A stretch of 64,000 bases of DNA from Chryseobacterium sp. Bi04 (lineage in GTDB: Bacteria > Bacteroidota > Bacteroidia > Flavobacteriales > Weeksellaceae), in the NCBI RefSeq assembly GCF_918698085.1, contig NZ_CAKKLP010000009.1, positions 1-64,000 of the forward strand. The letters run 5' to 3'. Below are positions 47,099 to 57,956 of the stretch, piece after piece. Under the pieces are notes generated by a model, which searched no databases, was not told the DNA's origin, and saw only the letters and a list, made by a program, of their open reading frames with translations. Positions within the stretch are counted from its first letter, which is position 1. Each line of letters opens with the position of its first letter. The position numbers and the translations under genes are program-made.

Positions 47099-47732
47099 AA
47101 TGCTTTTATTAATTCTTCTATATCCACTCTGTTCATGTAATTTACATCTAAAAACTTATAGATCACCATTCTATTTTCATTCACCACAAAAACAGCAGGA
47201 ACGGGTAAACTATTTTCATCATTTTTATTAAACTCAGAAAGCTCTATTCCTAAATTCTGATAATAAGGAAGTACAAAATCCTGAAGCTGAAACATAATCC
47301 CCAGCTTTTGAGCGAGATTATTATCCACATCCGTCAGCACTTCAAACTCAAATTTATTTTTTCAACCATAGCCAGCGAATGATCAGTACTTTGTGGAGAA
47401 ACAGCAACTAAAGTAGTATTTTTATCTTTTAATAAAGAAAGCTGATCCTGCAAAAATTTCAGTTCCAAATTACAGTATGGACACCAACTTCCTCTATAAA
47501 AAGCTAGCACCATTTTACCCTTTTTAAGGATTTCCCGGGAAGAAATTTGTTTACCATAGGCATTAAAAAGAGAAAATTCAGGCATATGCTCTCCAACCTG
47601 AATACTGTTTTCTTCAATATTTTTTGTCTTTATCTCTTCAATAGACCGCCCAAACACTTCAAAAACTTCTTGCGGAAGCTGCGAAAATAATTCCTGATTC
47701 AACTGTTCAATCTGCTTTGCCAACTTATTCAT
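47095..47732 (-). pseudogene. AhpC/TSA peroxiredoxin-like gene with a frameshift
   Basis: Two frames encode one protein of about 212 residues. The N-terminal part carries the thioredoxin fold and the site GSWCPYC; it ends early at residue 132. The C-terminal part (VLTDVDNNLAQKLGI ... PVPAVFVVNENR) continues in another frame. The break falls at a run of six A on the minus strand (47362-47357). Adding one A gives VEKNKFEFEVLTD, a smooth continuation, so a one-base loss is likely. It diverges from the HxlR regulator gene, also frameshifted. Confidence 0.85.
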
Positions 47733-47828
47733 TACTTTTTAATTTATTATTTTTACAAAGGTCTAAAAGCCTTTAGAAACAGGCAATATCGCATATTTTT
47801 CACCCATAGGGATAAAAAAGTCAATTTT

Positions 47829-48169
47829 ATGGAAACAAAGGGAAGAGCTGAAGAAAATAAAATATGTCCACTGGAGGTAGCTGTGAACAGCATCAGCGGA
47901 AAATGGAAAATTCCTATCGTATGGCAGATCAATGAGGGCAAAAAACGACCCAGTGAATTTCTTCGTGGTATTGCCAAGGTGGACCGGAGGGTTCTTAATC
48001 AACAGCTCATGAAATGGTGGAAGACGGTATTTTAATAAAGCAGTCTTTCAATGAATTACCTCCCAGAGTGGAATATACCCTCACGGAGCTTGGTGAAAAA
48101 CTGGTTAAGATTCTCTGGCAGCTTAATGACTGGGGAAAACTGTTGGTTCCTGAAGAAGAGAAAATATAG
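47829..48169 (+). pseudogene. HxlR-family regulator with a frameshift
   Basis: An HxlR-type winged HTH in two frames. The first encodes CPLEVAVNSISGKWKIPIVW (the conserved Cys near residue 13) and RRVLNQQL; it then runs off-frame to a stop at 48035. The remaining frame gives EMVEDGILIKQSF and VEYTLTELGEKL, the wing and dimer helix, to a TAG at 48169. Restoring one A near 48009 yields RRVLNQQLNEMVEDGIL, the family's usual sequence. The conserved Cys is the thiol sensor in several family members. It diverges from the broken peroxiredoxin gene. Confidence 0.85.
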
Positions 48170-48294
48170 TTTTTTACCCGTAGATACTCCCAATTACCAT
48201 AGATCTAAAATATTCTTCAGTACACGAATTTTATACTTTATAAACCCCACCTATTACAAAAATCATCATATTTGTAACTGGATCAAAATATGAT

Positions 48295-49167
48295 ATGAAA
48301 AAAATTATTTCAGGACTAACTCTTATTAGTGTCCTGGCAAGTTGCACCCGGGATAAAGCATCTTCAAAACTTGGTTCTCAGGAAACCCAGGATTTCCTTT
48401 CTGAAAGTTCCGTCCGGATCAATAAAGATAAAAATACTACCAAAGAAAGATTCTCAGCTCCTAAGGATTATGAATGGCAGGATGAAGAATCCGGCTCTTT
48501 CGGATATTTTATTGAGAATTTTAAACTGAAGCCTTATGGAAGCCAGATCCTGAAATATGATGGAACTCCTATTTCTACGCAACATCTTCATGAAGCTGTT
48601 TTTGATATTGATACAGGAAATAAAGACCTGCAACAATGTGCCGATGCCGTGATACGGCTGAGAGCAGAATATTTGTATGCTGATAAAAAGCCCGATGCCA
48701 TCAAATTCCATTTTACAAGTGGAGATTTGCTCAGCTGGAATGATTATAAAAACGGAACAAGAGCTTTTGTCAATGGCAATTCTGTACGTTTCAGAAAAAC
48801 AGCAGGATTTGATGATTCTTATCAGAATTTCAGAAGTTATCTTGACCTCATCTTCAACTATGCAGGAACGATCTCTTTACATCAGGAGACGAAACCAATC
48901 ACTAAAAATTCAGATTTAAAAACCGGCGACATCCTGATTACTCCGGGAAGTCCGGGCCATGTGGTATTTATTGCAGGAGTATGTAAAAACAAGGAAGGGA
49001 AGAGGTTATTTTTGCTCGGTGAAGGGTTTACTCCGGCTCAGTCCGTTCATTTGCTTTCCAATCCTTTTAACAAAAATACTTCGCCCTGGTATGATCTTAA
49101 TATTGATTCGCCGGAAACTAAAACGGCACGATATATTTTTAAGCCTACAAACTTCAGAAGCTTTTAA
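48295..49167 (+). CDS. DUF4846 lipoprotein
   Basis: 290 residues with a lipoprotein signal (MKKIISGLTLISVLASC, Cys17). The domain begins near 60 and has LHEAVFDIDTGNKDLQQCAD, RLRAEYLY, IKFHFTSGD and, near the C-terminus, GDILITPGSPGHVVFIAG, the DUF4846 pattern. The GSPGHVVFI segment recalls the His strand of papain-like or NlpC-type hydrolases, and QQCAD may hold a Cys, but a catalytic pair cannot be proven. Function unknown. It lies 125 bp downstream of the broken regulator. Confidence 0.78.
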   Translation: MKKIISGLTLISVLASCTRDKASSKLGSQETQDFLSESSVRINKDKNTTKERFSAPKDYEWQDEESGSFGYFIENFKLKPYGSQILKYDGTPISTQHLHEAVFDIDTGNKDLQQCADAVIRLRAEYLYADKKPDAIKFHFTSGDLLSWNDYKNGTRAFVNGNSVRFRKTAGFDDSYQNFRSYLDLIFNYAGTISLHQETKPITKNSDLKTGDILITPGSPGHVVFIAGVCKNKEGKRLFLLGEGFTPAQSVHLLSNPFNKNTSPWYDLNIDSPETKTARYIFKPTNFRSF

Positions 49168-49222
49168 TAATTTATATTCAAAACTATTAGAAAGTTACTG
49201 CCATAATCTGAACTTGTTTTTG

Positions 49223-49230
49223 TAAATTTG
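49223..49230 (+). promoter_or_regulatory. Promoter -7 box before pfkA
   Basis: TAAATTTG, a perfect -7 match, lies 20 bp before the pfkA ATG. The -33 site is not recognisable. Confidence 0.5.
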
Positions 49231-49250
49231 TGTTCGAAATTTTTTACTAG

Positions 49251-50237
49251 ATGAAAGAGAGTGCTGTAAAAAAAATTGCAGTTCTTACTTCAGGAGGAGA
49301 TTCTCCAGGTATGAATGCTGCATTAAGAGCGGTAGTAAGAACCGCCAATTACTATAATATCGAATGCTACGGAGTGAGAGAAGGCTACAACGGCCTTATC
49401 AACGATGATTTCCTGAAAATGGGAGCCCGTTCCGTAAAAAATATAATCAACCAGGGTGGAACTATTCTAAAGTCTGCCAGATCCCAAGAGTTCAGAACTA
49501 AAGAAGGCCGTCAGAAAGCTTATGACAACTGTGTCAAGCTTGGAATAGACGGATTGGTATGTATTGGTGGAGACGGAACCTTTACAGGGGCTAAAATCTT
49601 CAATGAAGAATTTGGAATCCGGGTAATAGGTATACCAGGAACTATTGACAATGATATCTTCGGAACTGATAATACCATCGGGTATGATACAGCCCTGAAT
49701 ACAGCTATGGAAGCTATTGACAAAATCCGTGACACGGCCACTTCTCACAACAGGGTTTTCTTTGTGGAGGTGATGGGTCGTGATGCCGGTTTTATTGCTT
49801 TAAACAGTGGATTAGCAACGGGTGCTTTAGATATTCTTATTCCTGAGAAAAAAGACAGCATGGATGATCTTTTTGCGAAATTCAGAAAAGCTGAAAAAAC
49901 AGGAAAGGCATCCAGCATTGTAGTGGTAGCAGAAGGTGAAAAACTAGCCAATGTTTATGGATTGGCAGAAAAAACAAAGGAAATATTCCCTGACTATGAC
50001 ATTCGTGTGGCGGTTTTAGGACATATGCAAAGAGGAGGATCTCCAAGTTGTGCAGACAGAGTATTGGCAAGCAGACTTGGATATGGTGCCGTAGTAGGAT
50101 TAATGGAAGGACAAAACAATGTAATGGCAGGAATGCGCTCCAATGATGTAGTGTATACTCCTATTGAAGAAGCCATTAAAAAACATAACGAAATCAACAA
50201 AGATCTGATGTTGATTTCAGAAATTTTAGCAATCTAA
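49251..50237 (+). CDS. pfkA: 6-phosphofructokinase
   Basis: ATP-dependent phosphorylation of fructose-6-phosphate, the committed step of glycolysis. The glycine-rich TSGGDSPGMNAALR lies at the start, IGGDGTFTGA near 103, the catalytic PGTIDNDIFGTDNTIG near 125-140 and EVMGRDAGFIAL near 170. GGDG with Gly after Asp favours ATP over pyrophosphate. 328 residues is standard. It is followed 32 bp later by gapA, so the two glycolytic genes are probably one transcript. Confidence 0.96.
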   Translation: MKESAVKKIAVLTSGGDSPGMNAALRAVVRTANYYNIECYGVREGYNGLINDDFLKMGARSVKNIINQGGTILKSARSQEFRTKEGRQKAYDNCVKLGIDGLVCIGGDGTFTGAKIFNEEFGIRVIGIPGTIDNDIFGTDNTIGYDTALNTAMEAIDKIRDTATSHNRVFFVEVMGRDAGFIALNSGLATGALDILIPEKKDSMDDLFAKFRKAEKTGKASSIVVVAEGEKLANVYGLAEKTKEIFPDYDIRVAVLGHMQRGGSPSCADRVLASRLGYGAVVGLMEGQNNVMAGMRSNDVVYTPIEEAIKKHNEINKDLMLISEILAI

Positions 50238-50257
50238 TTATTTTTATAATCTAATAA

Positions 50258-51274
<1,017 letters not shown>

Positions 51275-51296
51275 TAAAATGAGCATTAAGTAATAT

Positions 51297-51321
51297 AAAA
51301 CCTTCCCGATGGGAAGGTTTT
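51297..51321 (+). terminator. Intrinsic terminator after gapA
   Basis: AAAACCTTCCC and GGGAAGGTTTT form an 11-bp stem with a GAT loop. The gene on the other side converges, so it may act on both strands. Confidence 0.88.
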
Positions 51322-51333
51322 TGGTTTTTAGGA

Positions 51334-51729
51334 TTACTGTTTTTCAAATTCCATAAAAATTTTGAATTTGGCATTTCCGGAACAATGCCTTCTTCTGTCC
51401 GGAAATGGATCCTGCCAGCGTCTTACTGAAATTACCGGAACATTCCATCCGTATCTGATCCATTTCAAGTTTTTGTGTTCAAACATTTTCGTTTTAATCC
51501 AAGCATTGGCTGTAGCTTCGATTTTCTTACGCGGTGTCGGTGCATCGCCACAACCTCTTACTCCTCTCCAGGAGGATACAAGGTCGCCCTCAACTCTCAA
51601 AATGTTTGATGCAATTATTTTAGTCTGATCAACCTCAGGATTAATAAATTTCGCATTTAATGAATCCTTAACTTGTCCGAAGATCACTCCTGTCCAAAGC
51701 AAAAGTGGCAGTAAAATTTTTGTGTTCAT
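51334..51729 (-). CDS. Small secreted protein, unknown
   Basis: 131 residues from the ATG at 51729, giving the signal peptide MNTKILLPLLLWTGVIFGQ; eleven codons upstream are open but less likely. The mature protein is basic, with two Trp-rich stretches (NLKWIRYGWNVPVISVRRWQ) and two Cys (GCGDAP and HCSGNA) that could form a disulfide. I do not recognise the family. It converges on gapA and has no close partner. Confidence 0.55.
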   Translation of the reverse strand: MNTKILLPLLLWTGVIFGQVKDSLNAKFINPEVDQTKIIASNILRVEGDLVSSWRGVRGCGDAPTPRKKIEATANAWIKTKMFEHKNLKWIRYGWNVPVISVRRWQDPFPDRRRHCSGNAKFKIFMEFEKQ

Positions 51730-51977
51730 AATTATTTGTTTTAGGGTTAAAGTTTTTACCATTGAAAATAAGAGCAGAGCAATTCAATTCTGAAACAATA
51801 TCTTTTTAGAACTGATATTTGATGACTCTTAGCTTCACAACAAAGTTTGGATTTTTATGGAGACAAAAAAATAACCCGTTTGTGTTATTTTTTTGGAGAC
51901 CCGGAATAACATTTCATATAATAGCCTGATAAATCTCACCAGGGAATTTCGGTGTAAAACTTGTACTTTTATGTAAC

Positions 51978-53174
51978 ATGGAAAGAACAATGATACAACC
52001 ACGGTTTAAAGACTCTCCTCACTTCAAAAACTTTTGGGAAGAAGGCAACGGAAAGCTGCTTATTGAATTTTCAGGAGCTGAAGTAAGCTTTGAAAACTTT
52101 GAGAAATATTCTCAATTCTTCTATCATATAGACGAAATTGGTGATGAGGTTGTAAAAGAAGTTTATTTTACAAAAAAATACCAGGAAGCCTCCAGAGAAA
52201 TTGAAGGTTATATCCGCAATGGAGTTTCTGAAACCGACAATGTTCCTGACAGCATAAAAAAATTATTCGCCCAAACCCAAAGAGTTCCTGAGTGGCTTAA
52301 TTATAACCTGATCAAAAGCGGCGCTGAGCTTTGTATGAGAAGTAATCTCGATTCTCTGATCTCCCTACGGGATTACTGCCTGATTGGAGGATATGATTAT
52401 GCTTATCTTAATAAACCGCTGGTTGTAACGGAAGCCTTGAAAAAAGGAGCTGTAAAACGTCTTTCGGAAACACTGGACTTCTGGGTGAATGCTACCCGCT
52501 ACAATGCACTGGAACTTCATGCAAAAGGTTATGAATTTGCAATAAAAACCCGTCTCATTCATTCCTATGCCAGGCTTTCCATAAAAAAACATTATAAAGG
52601 ATGGGACACTGAAAACTGGGGTGAGCCCATCAATTCCTGGGATATGATGGCTACTTATATTGGGTTCAGTCTGGTGTTCCTTCACAGTCTTCAAAAGCTG
52701 GGCAATACTTTTTCTGCGGAAGAAGAACAGGGTATTTTCCACCTATGGAAATATGTAGGATATCTACTGGGAATTCCGGAGCAGCTTCTTCCGGATAACA
52801 AAAAGCAGGCTACAGAATATTTCTTTCTATGGACTTCAGTTCAGCCACCTTCAGATAAAGATTCTGTTCTCCTTGCCCATTCTTTACTGAATGAATCATT
52901 AGAAAACCCTATTTTAAAATTTGAGTTCCAAAGAAAAAATTTAAGGTATCTCCACATCTGCTGTACCTGGTTTCTTTTGGGTGACGAAGTTTGTAAAAGA
53001 CTAAAAATTCCGGAAGTTTCCAATAAAAAATTATTTCCGAAATCCAAGATATTTTTCAATAAAATCTATGACAGGCTGGTAAGCCGGAAGGCAAGAATAC
53101 AAAGAGGAAATAAGCATCAGATGAAGGTACTTGAAGATTATCTGAATATCACAAAAAACTCAAATTTTCATTAG
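51978..53174 (+). CDS. MpaB-like protein (DUF2236)
   Basis: 398 residues, no signal peptide. The DUF2236 domain (MpaB oxygenase, also in latex-clearing protein Lcp) is indicated by LISLRDYCLIGGYDYAYLNKP (about 117), FWVNATRYN, TRLIHSYARLSIKKHY near 194 with the conserved His, and INSWDMMATYIGFSLVFLHSL. In Lcp this domain binds b-type heme and cleaves rubber with O2; here the substrate is unknown and heme binding is inferred. It is transcribed alone. Confidence 0.75.
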   Translation: MERTMIQPRFKDSPHFKNFWEEGNGKLLIEFSGAEVSFENFEKYSQFFYHIDEIGDEVVKEVYFTKKYQEASREIEGYIRNGVSETDNVPDSIKKLFAQTQRVPEWLNYNLIKSGAELCMRSNLDSLISLRDYCLIGGYDYAYLNKPLVVTEALKKGAVKRLSETLDFWVNATRYNALELHAKGYEFAIKTRLIHSYARLSIKKHYKGWDTENWGEPINSWDMMATYIGFSLVFLHSLQKLGNTFSAEEEQGIFHLWKYVGYLLGIPEQLLPDNKKQATEYFFLWTSVQPPSDKDSVLLAHSLLNESLENPILKFEFQRKNLRYLHICCTWFLLGDEVCKRLKIPEVSNKKLFPKSKIFFNKIYDRLVSRKARIQRGNKHQMKVLEDYLNITKNSNFH

Positions 53175-53339
53175 AAAACATCTGTAGTGGAGATAAAAAA
53201 TATTTTTAAAAATTTCCCGGAAACTATATTATGCATCTGCTTAGTTATGAATGAGATCAGTAGTAAAAATTTATCATTTTTTAACTTTAAAAACAGGTTT
53301 CACCGATAAATAATATTAGTTTTTGATATTTAAATTACG

Positions 53340-53347
53340 TATTTTTG
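53340..53347 (+). promoter_or_regulatory. Promoter -7 box before recA
   Basis: TATTTTTG matches TAnnTTTG and lies 18 bp before the recA ATG. No LexA-type inverted repeat was recognised. Confidence 0.45.
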
Positions 53348-53365
53348 AGAAATATTTTAATAGCG

Positions 53366-54367
53366 ATGAGTAACATTGAAGATAAGAAAAAAGCACTCGC
53401 ATTAGTGCTTGACAAATTAGATAAAACATACGGAAAAGGAACTGTAATGACTTTAGGGGATGCTGCCGTAGACACAACCATAGAAGTTATTCCTTCAGGA
53501 TCTTTAGGATTAGATATCGCATTAGGCGTAGGTGGATACCCAAGAGGAAGAATCATTGAAATATATGGTCCTGAGTCTTCAGGTAAAACAACATTGACTC
53601 TTCATGCTATTGCTGAAGCTCAAAAAGCAGGTGGTATTGCGGCATTTATTGATGCTGAGCACGCTTTCGACAGAACATATGCTGCAAAACTAGGAATTGA
53701 TTTAGAAAACCTTATTATTTCTCAACCGGATAACGGTGAGCAGGCTTTAGAAATTGCGGATAATCTTATCCGTTCAGGAGCTATTGATATTGTTGTTATT
53801 GACTCTGTAGCTGCGCTTACTCCAAAAGCTGAAATTGAAGGGGAAATGGGAGATTCTAAAATGGGTCTTCATGCAAGATTAATGTCTCAGGCATTAAGAA
53901 AACTTACGGCTACAATTTCAAGAACAAAATGTACGGTAATTTTCATCAACCAGTTGAGAGAAAAAATCGGGGTTATGTTCGGAAACCCTGAAACAACTAC
54001 CGGTGGTAATGCTCTTAAATTCTATGCTTCTGTAAGACTGGATATCAGAAAAGCAAGTGCTCCAATTAAGCAGGGTGACGAAGCTATCGGAAGCCGTGTG
54101 AAAGTGAAGATTGTGAAAAACAAAGTAGCTCCACCTTTCAAACAGGCTGAATTTGACATTATGTATGGTGAAGGAGTTTCTAAAGTAGGAGAAATCCTAG
54201 ATACTGCAGTAGACATGGGAATTGTAAAGAAAAGCGGTTCTTGGTTCAGCTACGAAGAGACTAAATTAGGTCAGGGACGTGATGCTGTAAAAGATGTTTT
54301 AAAAGATAATCCTGATCTTGCCGAGGAATTGGAAAATAAAATCAAGGAAGAATTGAAAAACAAATAA
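53366..54367 (+). CDS. recA: RecA recombinase
   Basis: DNA-dependent ATPase for homologous recombination and repair. Walker A is GPESSGKTT (about 64-72), followed by [13 protein letters not shown], Walker [11 protein letters not shown], and the L2 loop [22 protein letters not shown]. About 333 residues from the ATG at 53366; a TTG seven codons upstream would overlap the promoter box. The C-terminus is acidic and Lys-rich as usual. It is monocistronic with a strong terminator. Confidence 0.98.
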   Translation: MSNIEDKKKALALVLDKLDKTYGKGTVMTLGDAAVDTTIEVIPSGSLGLDIALGVGGYPRGRIIEIYGPESSGKTTLTLHAIAEAQKAGGIAAFIDAEHAFDRTYAAKLGIDLENLIISQPDNGEQALEIADNLIRSGAIDIVVIDSVAALTPKAEIEGEMGDSKMGLHARLMSQALRKLTATISRTKCTVIFINQLREKIGVMFGNPETTTGGNALKFYASVRLDIRKASAPIKQGDEAIGSRVKVKIVKNKVAPPFKQAEFDIMYGEGVSKVGEILDTAVDMGIVKKSGSWFSYEETKLGQGRDAVKDVLKDNPDLAEELENKIKEELKNK

Positions 54368-54385
54368 TTTATTTCAATTAAGATA

Positions 54386-54418
54386 AAAAAACGGTCTGAA
54401 AATTCTCAGACCGTTTTT
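54386..54418. terminator. Bidirectional terminator after recA
   Basis: AAAAACGGTCTGA and TCAGACCGTTTTT form a perfect 13-bp stem with T/A runs on both sides, between convergent stops. Confidence 0.9.
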
Positions 54419-54432
54419 ATTTTGCATGCTTA

Positions 54433-55872
54433 TTATTCTGCAATCTTACCCTGCAGCTGTAGTGCTCCGGCAACCTGCATACCTTTTGTCAGCGTTTCAA
54501 ATCTCATATTTCCCTTACTAACGAAAGCATCAATGGTAAAGAAATCTTCCATTTCAGAATTTGTAATCAGCTTTAATTTAAGGATATAGCCTTTAGCGCT
54601 TCCATCTGCCAGTACTTCCGTTTCTCTGAAGTCCATAATTTTACCTATAAAATCAAAACATCCATAATTAGGAAGATCCTGACTAGGTTTATACGCCGTA
54701 AAATCCTCTCCTGTCATCGTTCCGTCCGGTAACTCAAAGCTCTCATGAAGATCCAGTACGAAAATAATCCCACTGATATTAACATTTAAATTTGTCTGTG
54801 TTAAATAGCTTTTCCTATTCTTCACATAATCCGTTGCAAAAAACCAAAGTCCAAAGGTATCTCTTGCCGAACCTCCAATCACCGCTTCGCTGTTGTTCAC
54901 ATTTTCCCATTCGTTAATTTCCTTTGTCTCAAAATTCAGGAAAAAATCAGTTTTTACTTCCGGATACATGGTATTAAAATCATCGGAAAGCACCGGCTTG
55001 AATTTTACATCTTTAAATTCTGTGTACTTCAGTTTATCCTGCTCATAAGCCGGATCTTCCATTCTAAATAAAGACATAGTATGAATCAAGTACTGGGAAA
55101 ACTCTTCCTGATTCTGAAAATTTTCAAATCCGAAAACCCCACCCCACGTGCTCGCAAGCGTATGGACATTTGATTTCTTAATAATGATCCCGGCTTCGTT
55201 AATACTTTCCGGTATTTTAATTTCTTCTATATTGGTGAAGTACTCTTTACCTTCTACCAACTGGTGATTCATGATTTCATTATTTTCTTCCTGAGAAAAT
55301 TCCGAAAAGCCTTTATAAGTAATACTTTGGTTTTCAATAATATAAGACAACGCAGTTTTAGTTTTATCAAAACCTTTACAATGATAGGAAAGCGTGATAG
55401 ATTTGAACTCTCCCTCCTTTGTTGCCACTTCGTGGTTGTCATTATCGTCAAACTTAGAATGGTATAAAATCATATATGACCTGATGCTACCCTCTTTAAG
55501 TTCGGACTCAAACTTTTCTTCCATTCTTCCAATAGCATCTTCCATTGAAAACATATAGGTAGCATCTTTCACCATATAAGCAAAGCCTTCCACTTCGCCA
55601 TTTTCCTTTTCAAATGCAGAAATAGGAGCATAGTCACCCTTTAACTGAAGCGCAATGGAATAGACAATATAATCATTGTAAATCTTTATCTTTTCATATT
55701 CATTATTGATCTTCTTTTCTTCAATCGGCTGTGAAGGTTGTTCAGGTAATGTATCTACCATTACTTCCACTTCTTCCATTACATTTTTATCTGATGTTTC
55801 ATTGTGCTGAACCGGAGCATAAACTTCCTCCTGTCTGTTTTCTTTTTTCTTAAAAAAATTAAAGATTCCCAT
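54433..55872 (-). CDS. Cytosolic protein of unknown function
   Basis: 479 residues from the ATG at 55872 (MGIFNFFKKKENRQ); 18 codons upstream are open but hydrophobic and less plausible. After an acidic, low-complexity N-terminal part (about 15-55) comes a mainly alpha/beta body without membrane helices or signal peptide. The N-terminal GIFNFFKKK start is typical of proteins that bind membranes or carry a DUF-type body. No domain is recognised. It diverges from htpG across a 135-bp gap. Confidence 0.6.
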   Translation of the reverse strand: MGIFNFFKKKENRQEEVYAPVQHNETSDKNVMEEVEVMVDTLPEQPSQPIEEKKINNEYEKIKIYNDYIVYSIALQLKGDYAPISAFEKENGEVEGFAYMVKDATYMFSMEDAIGRMEEKFESELKEGSIRSYMILYHSKFDDNDNHEVATKEGEFKSITLSYHCKGFDKTKTALSYIIENQSITYKGFSEFSQEENNEIMNHQLVEGKEYFTNIEEIKIPESINEAGIIIKKSNVHTLASTWGGVFGFENFQNQEEFSQYLIHTMSLFRMEDPAYEQDKLKYTEFKDVKFKPVLSDDFNTMYPEVKTDFFLNFETKEINEWENVNNSEAVIGGSARDTFGLWFFATDYVKNRKSYLTQTNLNVNISGIIFVLDLHESFELPDGTMTGEDFTAYKPSQDLPNYGCFDFIGKIMDFRETEVLADGSAKGYILKLKLITNSEMEDFFTIDAFVSKGNMRFETLTKGMQVAGALQLQGKIAE

Positions 55873-55934
55873 ATTGTTATTATAATTGGCGGTAAATATA
55901 ATAAAAGGGATGAATAGACCTCTCATAAAAAAAA

Positions 55935-55947
55935 TGTCATTCTGTCA
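55935..55947 (+). promoter_or_regulatory. TGTCA direct repeat upstream of htpG
   Basis: TGTCA occurs twice 8 bp apart (TGTCATTCTGTCAC), about 60 bp before the htpG start. The repeat could be a heat-shock-linked control site, or chance. No TAnnTTTG box is seen in this gap. Confidence 0.3.
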
Positions 55948-56007
55948 CATTCTTCGCTGTGGTATTTTTTTTGAGAAGTATGTTGAACAATTAAAATCTA
56001 AAATATT

Positions 56008-57900
56008 ATGACTAAAGGAAATATTAATGTATCTGTTGAAAATATTTTTCCTCTTATTAAAAAGTTTCTTTACAGCGACCACGAAATATTTTTAAGAGAG
56101 TTAATCTCTAATGCTACTGATGCTACATTGAAATTAAAGCATTTGACAAGTATCGGAGAGGCTAAGGTTGAATATGGAAACCCAAAACTTGAGGTTAAAA
56201 TTGACAAGGAACAAAAAACGTTACGCATCATCGACCAGGGTATTGGTATGACGGGTGAAGAGGTTGAAAAATACATCAACCAGGTTGCATTTTCCGGAGC
56301 TGAAGAGTTTTTGGAAAAGTATAAAGATTCTGCAAAAGATTCCGGAATTATCGGACATTTTGGGCTTGGATTCTACTCTGCATTTATGGTAGCTGAAAAA
56401 GTGGAAATCCTTACCAAATCATATAAAGATGAACCCGCTGTAAGATGGATCTGCGATGGAAGCCCTGAATTTACCCTTGAGGAAACCACAGATAAAACAG
56501 ACAGAGGTACAGAAATCATCCTTCACATTGCAGAAGATTCTGTAGAATTTTTAGAAGAAGGAAAAATCCGTGAGCTATTATCAAAATACAATAAATTCAT
56601 GCCTGTTCCTATTAAATTTGGAACAAAAACACATACCCTACCTTTACCGGAAGACGCTCCTGAAGACGCAGTTGCTGAAACGGAAGAAGTAGATAATATC
56701 ATCAACAATCCTACACCGGCATGGACTATCGCTCCAAGCGAGCTGACCAACGAGGATTATATGAAGTTCTACCACGAACTGTACCCAATGCAGTTTGATG
56801 AACCTCTATTCAATATTCACCTTAATGTTGATTACCCTTTCAATCTTACCGGAGTTTTATTCTTCCCGAAACTGAGCAACAATCTGAATATCGACAAGGA
56901 TAAGATCCAGCTCTACCAAAATCAGGTATTTGTAACAGATGAAGTAAAAGGTATCGTTCCGGATTTCCTGATGCTTCTTAGAGGGGTTATAGACTCACCG
57001 GATATTCCGTTGAATGTATCCCGTTCTTATCTTCAGGCAGACGGTGCTGTAAAGAAAATCTCTTCTTACATCACTAAAAAGGTAGCCGATAAAATGGTTT
57101 CTCTGATCAACGAAAATCGTGAAGATTATGAGAAAAAATGGAACGATATCAAAATCGTTATCGAGTACGGAATTATCACTGAAGAGAAGTTTTCTGAAAA
57201 AGCAGATAAATTTACGTTGTATCCTACCACAGACGGAAAATACTTTTTATGGGATGAATTAGTTGAGAAAATCAAGCCGTCACAAACAGATAAGGACAAC
57301 AAATTAGTTGTTCTGTATGCTACCAATGCTGACGAACAGCACAGCTACATCCAATCTGCAAAAGATAAAGGATATGAGGTACTTTTATTAGACTCTCCTA
57401 TCATTCCACACGTTATCCAGAAACTGGAAACTTCCAAAGAAAACATCTCATTCGCAAGAGTAGATGCTGATCATATCAATAACCTGATCAAAAAAGATGA
57501 ACCGGTTATTTCAAAATTAAATGAAACGGAAAAAGAATCTTTGAAAAAGAATGTAGAAGAAGCAATACAGGATGCTAAATTCACGGTTCAGCTTGAAGAC
57601 CTTGACAGCAGTGATGCTCCGTTCACCATCACTCAGCCAGAATTTATGAGAAGAATGAAAGAAATGCAGGCTACTGGCGGAGGTGGAATGTTCGGAATGG
57701 GAGGATTCCCGGAAATGTACAATCTTGTTGTCAATTCCAACAGTGAACTTTCCAATCAGATTTTAAAGACAGAAAGTAGTGAAGAAAAGCAAAACCTGAT
57801 CAAATATGCTCTGGACCTTGCCAAGCTTTCACAGAACCTACTGAAAGGAAAAGACCTGACAGATTTCATACAGAGAAGCTATAAGCAACTTGAAAAATAA
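56008..57900 (+). CDS. htpG: HSP90-type molecular chaperone HtpG
   Basis: 630 residues. The GHKL ATP-binding domain has FLRELISNATDA (about 28), IIDQGIGMTGEE, and GHFGLGFYSAFMVAEKV (about 112-128); the middle domain shows GVIDSPDIPLNVSRSYLQ with the conserved Arg, and the C-terminal dimerisation domain follows. Cytosolic chaperone using ATP-driven closing. A Gly/Met-rich segment near 560 (GGGGMFGMGGFPEM) is a lineage feature. It has a terminator and then the repeat-rich region. Confidence 0.97.
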   Translation: MTKGNINVSVENIFPLIKKFLYSDHEIFLRELISNATDATLKLKHLTSIGEAKVEYGNPKLEVKIDKEQKTLRIIDQGIGMTGEEVEKYINQVAFSGAEEFLEKYKDSAKDSGIIGHFGLGFYSAFMVAEKVEILTKSYKDEPAVRWICDGSPEFTLEETTDKTDRGTEIILHIAEDSVEFLEEGKIRELLSKYNKFMPVPIKFGTKTHTLPLPEDAPEDAVAETEEVDNIINNPTPAWTIAPSELTNEDYMKFYHELYPMQFDEPLFNIHLNVDYPFNLTGVLFFPKLSNNLNIDKDKIQLYQNQVFVTDEVKGIVPDFLMLLRGVIDSPDIPLNVSRSYLQADGAVKKISSYITKKVADKMVSLINENREDYEKKWNDIKIVIEYGIITEEKFSEKADKFTLYPTTDGKYFLWDELVEKIKPSQTDKDNKLVVLYATNADEQHSYIQSAKDKGYEVLLLDSPIIPHVIQKLETSKENISFARVDADHINNLIKKDEPVISKLNETEKESLKKNVEEAIQDAKFTVQLEDLDSSDAPFTITQPEFMRRMKEMQATGGGGMFGMGGFPEMYNLVVNSNSELSNQILKTESSEEKQNLIKYALDLAKLSQNLLKGKDLTDFIQRSYKQLEK

Positions 57901-57911
57901 TAATACGCAAG

Positions 57912-57942
57912 AGACTGTTTCATTTTGAAGCAGTCTTTTTTT
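57912..57942 (+). terminator. Intrinsic terminator after htpG
   Basis: AGACTGTTTCA and TGAAGCAGTCT pair around a short T loop, with one G-T pair, then a T-run. Confidence 0.85.
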
Positions 57943-57956
57943 GTATGAAAAGTTTG

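Noticed and set aside
47321..47329. Isolated TTATCCACA in the peroxiredoxin pseudogene, and another at 29951
   Set aside because: Single matches inside coding sequence in the opposite orientation; expected by chance at this scale and not part of the regular cluster.
47357..47362. Programmed frameshift at the A-run of the peroxiredoxin gene
   Set aside because: The run is only six A with no downstream stimulatory structure seen, and the neighbouring regulator is broken in a similar way; loss of a base is simpler.
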